Assembly (NCBI GenBank): GCA_027574665.1
Contig: CM050648.1
Span: forward strand, 66,605,363-66,669,362
Origin: Rhynochetos jubatus
Lineage: Eukaryota; Chordata; Aves; Eurypygiformes; Rhynochetidae
DNA: 64,000 nt
Reading direction: 5' to 3'
Under the pieces are notes generated by a model. The model was given only the letters and a program-made list of their open reading frames with translations, had not been told where the DNA came from and made no database searches. A program made the position numbers and the translations under genes. This document shows, one piece after another, positions 58,201 through 64,000 of the stretch (within the stretch, counting starts at the first letter, position 1; every line of letters begins with the position of its first letter).

Positions 58201-61200
58201 TTGGAGTATGAGAGCAGGAGGAGTTCTGGAAGCAGGAAATTCCAACAACAGTTTCAAGAAGAAATACGTCGAAATGCTGAAACTATTAGCAAAGTATTAC
58301 TATAAGCTACGTACAAAATTCACTTGTCCCATAAACTATAATTGTGACAATTCTGGAAGTCAAAACCACAGCCATTAAACTGTGAGCAGGGGAATTAAAT
58401 CTTACTTGAAGTGAGTATGTATCTCAGGGCATATGTATCTATGAAATCACTAGCAATCCCTCACTAGTTACAGCATTCTGTGGAAATTTAAACTACAGAA
58501 TATTTCAGGAAGGAAAAAAAATGATTGAATGGAGCGGGATCATAATCTATGCCATGTGTGTTATATAGTGAGCAGAATTAAGGGAAGCAAGTACTTTACC
58601 AATATCACCATAAATCTTTAACCCTCCACAAATTTTAAGAATCTCAGCACAAAGCAGTATTAGAAGAAGGCTACTTAAACTTAGATTCAGGGTTTGTCTC
58701 TTCACCTTCTCGTACACAACTGCTTCTCATGCAAGAGCCTTTACGGGGAGCTGGCAAGGCAAGTCAAACAGCCTTACTAACTGCTCTTCAGTATAAGATG
58801 TAAGAACATTGTCTAGTTTTCCAGTGTTTTGGGTAAGTACAGAAAATCATGTATGAATCACTTTTTTTCTAGATTTAAATAACTGTGATTTAAACAGGAA
58901 CACTTGGCTGTAAGACAAAAATGGTCAAAACTCATGAGCATACAGCAGCCAGAAACATGTGAAACATATCCTACGGAAGTGGTCACACTTCTTGTCTGAC
59001 ACTGATGCCTGGATCCGCACTTGCATATTTGGAAACCTGGGGTCCTCAAATCCCAGCTACGATCCCTTCCTTATTCCTGAGGTTCTCATCACCTCAACAG
59101 TGTTACCTTCTCAGCACCTAGCACCTCCTGACTTTCTCAGAGGAACGGAGATGTCCTGGTCTTGGCCCTGGTAGAACCAGGACCAGGAAAGTGAAGGGAC
59201 AACAAAGCAGTGAGGATTTATAGCATCTGTTGCATGCCACAACACAGCTGATTTGCTCTTAGAGATGGAAATTTCTTACTTAAATGGACAAATATTCTGT
59301 ATAGCCTGATCCAGATGACAGGCTGTTTCCACAGATGTGATTCGCACCTGAGCTGTGGAGGACACCAGTGTTGCAATTCATACCACCAGGGTGAAAGTGG
59401 TTCTCACTTCTCCAACCAGTATTAAGACCACGTCAACCTGCTGCATCACTCAGGTTATTTCTTTCCTGTGTAGCCTGATGCCTAGTTGTTCTGGCAGAAT
59501 TTGAAGCTGCTGTTTTAGTCAAAGACAGCACATCACCGCTTTTCTGGTGTCTCTTGTGCATGTATGTGGGAGGGATGGTGGAGCTACCATGAAAATTTTA
59601 TGCGCTCTTCTGGACTAGCCATTAACAACACAGTCCTTTCCAGTTCATGCTCCTACCCTCAAAATACTGAAACCCTTCACGGCTTTGACACCCCTCACCT
59701 CCAACATACCAAAAATATCATGTTTAGATGGCGATATACCTCAACTGTCCCTAATAAAGCCAACAAAAAAATTAAGCTGTGCCAGAATGTCATCATTTTT
59801 CCTGGTTTTTAAATTTCAGAAGAATTAGAGGGCTGAAAAATCATTGCAAGACTAGAAGGACTGACTGAGAGACCAGAAGGCAGGCTAATACATGTACATC
59901 TGCAGGACACAGCAGCCAGGTAGGGCAACTGTGCTGAGCCCAGTGACCAGAAGTCACAAACGGTGGCAGGTGCAGAGAGCTGGGGGGAGGATAAGGACAC
60001 CACCTCATCATGCTTTGTTACCAGAAGTTGTAGCAGCTAACCCAGGAGAGAGAGACCTGGGAAACAGTCACGTAGATCCCTAATGCCGCCCAGAAAATAC
60101 TATTTAATGGCCTCTTTACCTATCATTAAGTCTTTAATCTTCTCATCTCTGAAGAGCTTAAGTTCCTTGAAACTAATCAACGGCTTTGGGAATATCACTA
60201 CCACTTTGAAGTTTTCCAGAAAAGGTCCAAAGAGTTACAGGTCTCATTCAACCAGGTCCAGTTCAAAAGCAGCAATTCACTGACCAGAGCAGTCTACATA
60301 CTCAGTTTGTGATTTCTGTTTATAGATCTGTCCTATTGAGATTCCTGATTTTGCCTATAAATATCAAGTAATGAACAGACAGACAACATAAAGTGACACT
60401 GCATTTTTGGTATTTTATAAAACTGTTATGATTTTTCTAACTCAGGGAATGATGTTCCCAGATCCACTGTTTCTATTCACTTTAGTGGGGCTTTCCAAAC
60501 ACCAGAAGGTTTTTATAGGAAATGCTGCAAAACCTATACTGCTAAAAGATAACTGCATTCAACTGAAAGGAAAAACTAAACCCATCTCATGATCTAGCTT
60601 GTACATTGTCTGTTACCTTCAATAGTTAATCCCATCTTTGTGAAAACCTGCCCACTGACTTTAGTAAGAGAATTCGAGTAAGTCTGTTTTGAAGCAGTCC
60701 AATTTCCTGCTCGTACTTTCTTAATAAAAGCCACCTTCTTTACACCCTATCCGAACCTTTCACTGAGCTTAAACACAAAATTACCTGCTATCTGAAACCC
60801 AATAATATGCTTCTTAATTATCTAATTTCCATTCACTTAAAACAAATTATAATCATTTATTTTATACCTTGACCTAGCACAGAGAGTAATTTAATAATCA
60901 AGAGAGCACTATACACATAATTTTGTGAAAAATCCATTTGAAAAGTCTTGAATTTTGCTGCTTCTTGCATGAGACCTTTTCTTAGAGGAATCTGTGTATG
61001 ACTAATTTAGCCCTATATTGGAAAGAAAACAAGCTTCTTGAAGATCAAGTTGCACAGAACTATCACAAGTAATTTTTGCTAAGAGCATACCAGCTCAGAT
61101 GATATTTTCCTGAAATTATATTACTATCAGCTGTACAGCAATCAGAAATAAAGGAAAAGGCTTAAAGCCAGTCTTTAAAGGACTATCTCGAAACCAAGTT

Positions 61201-61513
61201 ACAATTTTTCTCAGTATTGCATTTTTCATGGAAATAAATTGTGAATTAATGAAATCAACTTACAGTTTTCATTACTGTTTAAATGATAATTTTTTTATTA
61301 CTAAAAATAATCTTGCAATTTTATTTGATTGCCAAGCCAAACCAGAAAGTTCAAAACGTAACATTTTAAATATTTAGATCTCTTTCCCAGGCATTAAATG
61401 GGATTATAATAATTAGCAATATTTATTAAATTTTAACATATATTAAAAAAGAAAAATAATATTGCAGAAGAGAAATATCTACAATTATATATTTATAGCC
61501 AAATACAGTGGCG

Positions 61514-61549
61514 GTGTTTTGGTTTGGTTTGGTTTTGTTTGGGGTTTTT
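61514..61549. repeat. GGTTT-type simple repeat
   Basis: Imperfect GGTTT/GGTTTT units over about 36 bp. Confidence 0.75.
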
Positions 61550-64000
61550 CCCTTCAGAGCTGTGATTGTAAAGATATTCTGTGTTGATAACAGATTTGGT
61601 AAGAGAGGGACACAGGAGTCAGCTCCGTAAGTACTCTGGCCCCACTTTGGTGATGCAGACACCAAACTGTTTGGCTTCCTGTACTGAACAGCAGGCCCCA
61701 CAAGGGGACAGTCAGCCACAGCTGTCTAGCAAGTCTAAGACAACAAGAAAGATGCTTCAGGGAGCCCACAAAGTCTCCAAAACCCAGGTATGACACTAAC
61801 AATTCCTGTGCTCTTAAAGTTCATTCTGGCACTAAACTCATCAGCCTGAGATGATACATCCCATAAGACTGCTCGGACATGATAATCTTCAGCTGAAGAC
61901 ACATAAGCTACCACACACAAGAAAGTCTCACCATTTCCCAGGGAGTTGTTCCCTACATTTCTCAGGCAGTTGTTCAGGCACAACTGAGCCCTGGCGTCAC
62001 AAATACACATTCAAAATACTTTCTCACACCGTTATCTATTACAGAACTAATATGCTCAACTTTTCGAAATCAATTCGTGTTCCCAACCATCTGTAAAGTC
62101 AGTCTGAAGGCTGAAGCACAACCTTAAAGAAGTCCTTTTCACCTGCGTATGGATCCGTTCAGCCACAGATAGGGTAAGAAATGTAACTGAACCTGGCACT
62201 AGTGATCTCGCTGAAAGCTTCCCGGTTTATGAACGGTGTAACTGTTAGAAGTTTACCATGATGTGGATGTACAAGAAAACTTTATGGACCCTAGCAGTGT
62301 AAGTTAGAACGCTAAGGCTTCCTTTTTTTCTCTTGTCCTGCAGAATAAGTCATTCAGGGTGATATCCCCACCCGTCCTGCTCTGAGGAACTGGGTCTATG
62401 GATTTGCTTCATTCTCCAAATTACTGTGCTGAGGGGAAATATAAAATGAATTTAATCTTAATTTAATCTTAATTGGCATTACTAAAAAAAACAGTTTGGG
62501 CTTTCTCAGCAAGGATGACGAGTTCTCAAATTTATAGTTTTAATTTTGTTTGATTTAGTCTTCAGCAGCACCGAAGTATTTTGTGAGATCTAAAGCGAGT
62601 AAATAATAAGTGCCTGAATTTGGTTATTTAAACTTCATTATATGAGAAGTGACTACAGATTTGAAACCTACAAAACAGGCAACTGAACAGTGCTTGATTT
62701 AGTTCATTATTATCACTATAGTTAATCCTTCCCTTTCATAGCCACCACACTGCTCATTAGTCAGAAGATTTGGTGGGATTCATCTGTCCAAACTTTGATG
62801 AGTATGGTGTAGGCTTCTATATCTCAACTACCTCATCCAGGCTCCCTGACAAGATGTTGAGGAAAACAAGCACTTATTATAGAGCAAGATTTGCTTGGTC
62901 TACTGTAGACACATACCTAGGGGTAAGACTGAGATTCATTCTGTAATTGCCTGTATCTTTCTTTAAGGTGGACCAAAACGAATTCCCCAGGAGCAAATAT
63001 CTGGTTAGTATCTGACTTTTCATGGGTATCAGAGGTGAGACAGATTTCATCTTCCGAGATGACCCCCATAAAAAAGAAAGATGAATGTAAAGAAACAGAG
63101 ACATAATAAATTTTTCCCTTCTTACACACAGATTTATTGTGTGTAGTAGCATAGCTTTGAAAGAAGTTGAAGAACAAATGTTTGGAAGAAATGTTTGTAA
63201 AAAGGCCACTAAAGAAACAATATTTGCTCACCAAAAAAAAAAAAATTCCGCTGTCAGTTAAACCTGTACAAATAGAGCTGAGCACACAAACAGCAGAAAC
63301 TATGTTCAGCCAAAGATGACTGCTGTTGCACTGATGTTTGGGCATAAGCTATTTCTTGAAATTTCCTACCATTTTAACTGGTTTAAGCTAATTGTTTAGC
63401 TTTTCCTGTTAATGAAACACTTCAAAAGTCTATGCCTGTTGAAAGACAAGTTAAGGAATTTGCACTTCTGTTTCCAGCTGTGTTGGCCATGAGATTCAAT
63501 GATGGGGATTATTCAAAAACCTAAGCACCAAGGTCAAACACAAATACGGGCATAATTAACACTGCAAATATACCCTAGAACCTATCCAATGTTTTGGGGG
63601 TTTTTTTTGTGCCAAGAAACAGGAATTCCCACCACATAATAGTTTACCCCACTTAGCCCCCAGAGTCAGCCACAGGAGCACTGCTCCAAGATACAGTAAA
63701 TAAGAGTAAATACCTTCTCTAAATGATCTGGATGAGGGATCTAATCTCAGCTTCCCCCCACTCTAGAAGAATGCCCCAACTTGGCATTCTTCTGTCATTT
63801 TGTGCTTTCTTTGTGGTAAGTTAGTATTTAGTTGTTTATACACAGCAAAAAAGATCCAGCATGAAAGCCTTAGAGATTCACCTCAGATATATCTCAGGAG
63901 TAGTTCAGTAATTTCAGAATAAAGAGAGATTTTGATGCTGTACATCAAGCAGAGGATGGTACCAAATCAGAATTATGCACTTTTCACATGGGTGCTCTGC

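Larger units (their letters stand above)
46828..64000 (-). other. GABBR2: GABBR2 intron upstream of the 46.8-kb exon (partial)
   Basis: At least 17 kb of intron reaching the right edge. It contains a possible cryptic exon at 47.05-47.13 kb, a solo LTR at 51.6-52.2 kb, GC-richer patches at 53.6-53.9 and 55.0-55.35 kb (the latter with nested palindromes), and several A/T homopolymers. I searched for the preceding extracellular-domain exon and did not find it. Reading frames here, including one of 142 codons at 62917-63345 on the minus strand, show no recognisable domain. Confidence 0.85.

Noticed and set aside
62917-63345. A 142-codon minus-strand reading frame overlapping a 110-codon one
   Set aside because: No recognisable domain, low-complexity Phe/Ser-rich composition, interrupted by poly-A sequence, and no splice or promoter context. 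Most likely chance.
47140-64000. Search for the preceding GABBR2 exon (ending near KFTQFQ)
   Set aside because: No minus-strand match was seen by eye; the exon is probably beyond the right edge.

Overview
This window is ordinary vertebrate nuclear DNA, almost certainly from a bird. It holds part of one protein-coding gene, GABBR2 (GABA-B receptor subunit 2), on the minus strand. The avian call rests on CR1 LINE fragments ending in the bird-type ATTCTATG 3' tail and on solo LTRs of the abundant avian ERVL type (start near TGTTTTGG or TGTGCTGG, end GGTTAAACCACRACA). I cannot name the species. There is no sign of bacterial, phage or plasmid sequence.

Five exons of GABBR2 are clear from their translation, GT-AG borders and perfectly chaining phases. 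In transcript order (right to left) they are 46827-46747 (end of the extracellular Venus-flytrap domain), 42837-42687 (linker and TM1), 42176-42044 (intracellular loop 1, TM2, extracellular loop 1), 29885-29778 (TM3 and intracellular loop 2) and 14740-14618 (TM4). The introns between them are 3,909, 510, 12,158 and 15,037 bp. More than 17 kb of upstream intron lies to the right and more than 14 kb of downstream intron to the left. The N-terminal exons, the exons for TM5-TM7 and the C-terminal coiled coil are outside the window.

The rest is intron. Recognisable content is three 5'-truncated CR1 copies (about 0.6, 16.4 and 25.4 kb), a much older LINE remnant near 9 kb, two solo ERVL-type LTRs (45.5-46.2 and 51.6-52.2 kb, antisense to GABBR2), several microsatellites and poly-A/T tracts, and a few GC-richer islands.

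I did not find a convincing undescribed system. The items most worth checking are: an intronic island at 6.6-6.95 kb with two RFX X-box-like motifs flanking an AP-1 site; a 90-bp, phase-compatible, cysteine-containing cryptic exon candidate just upstream of the 46.8-kb exon; paired perfect hairpins at 33.1 kb; and variable-length T and TA tracts sitting in or near GABBR2 splice sites.
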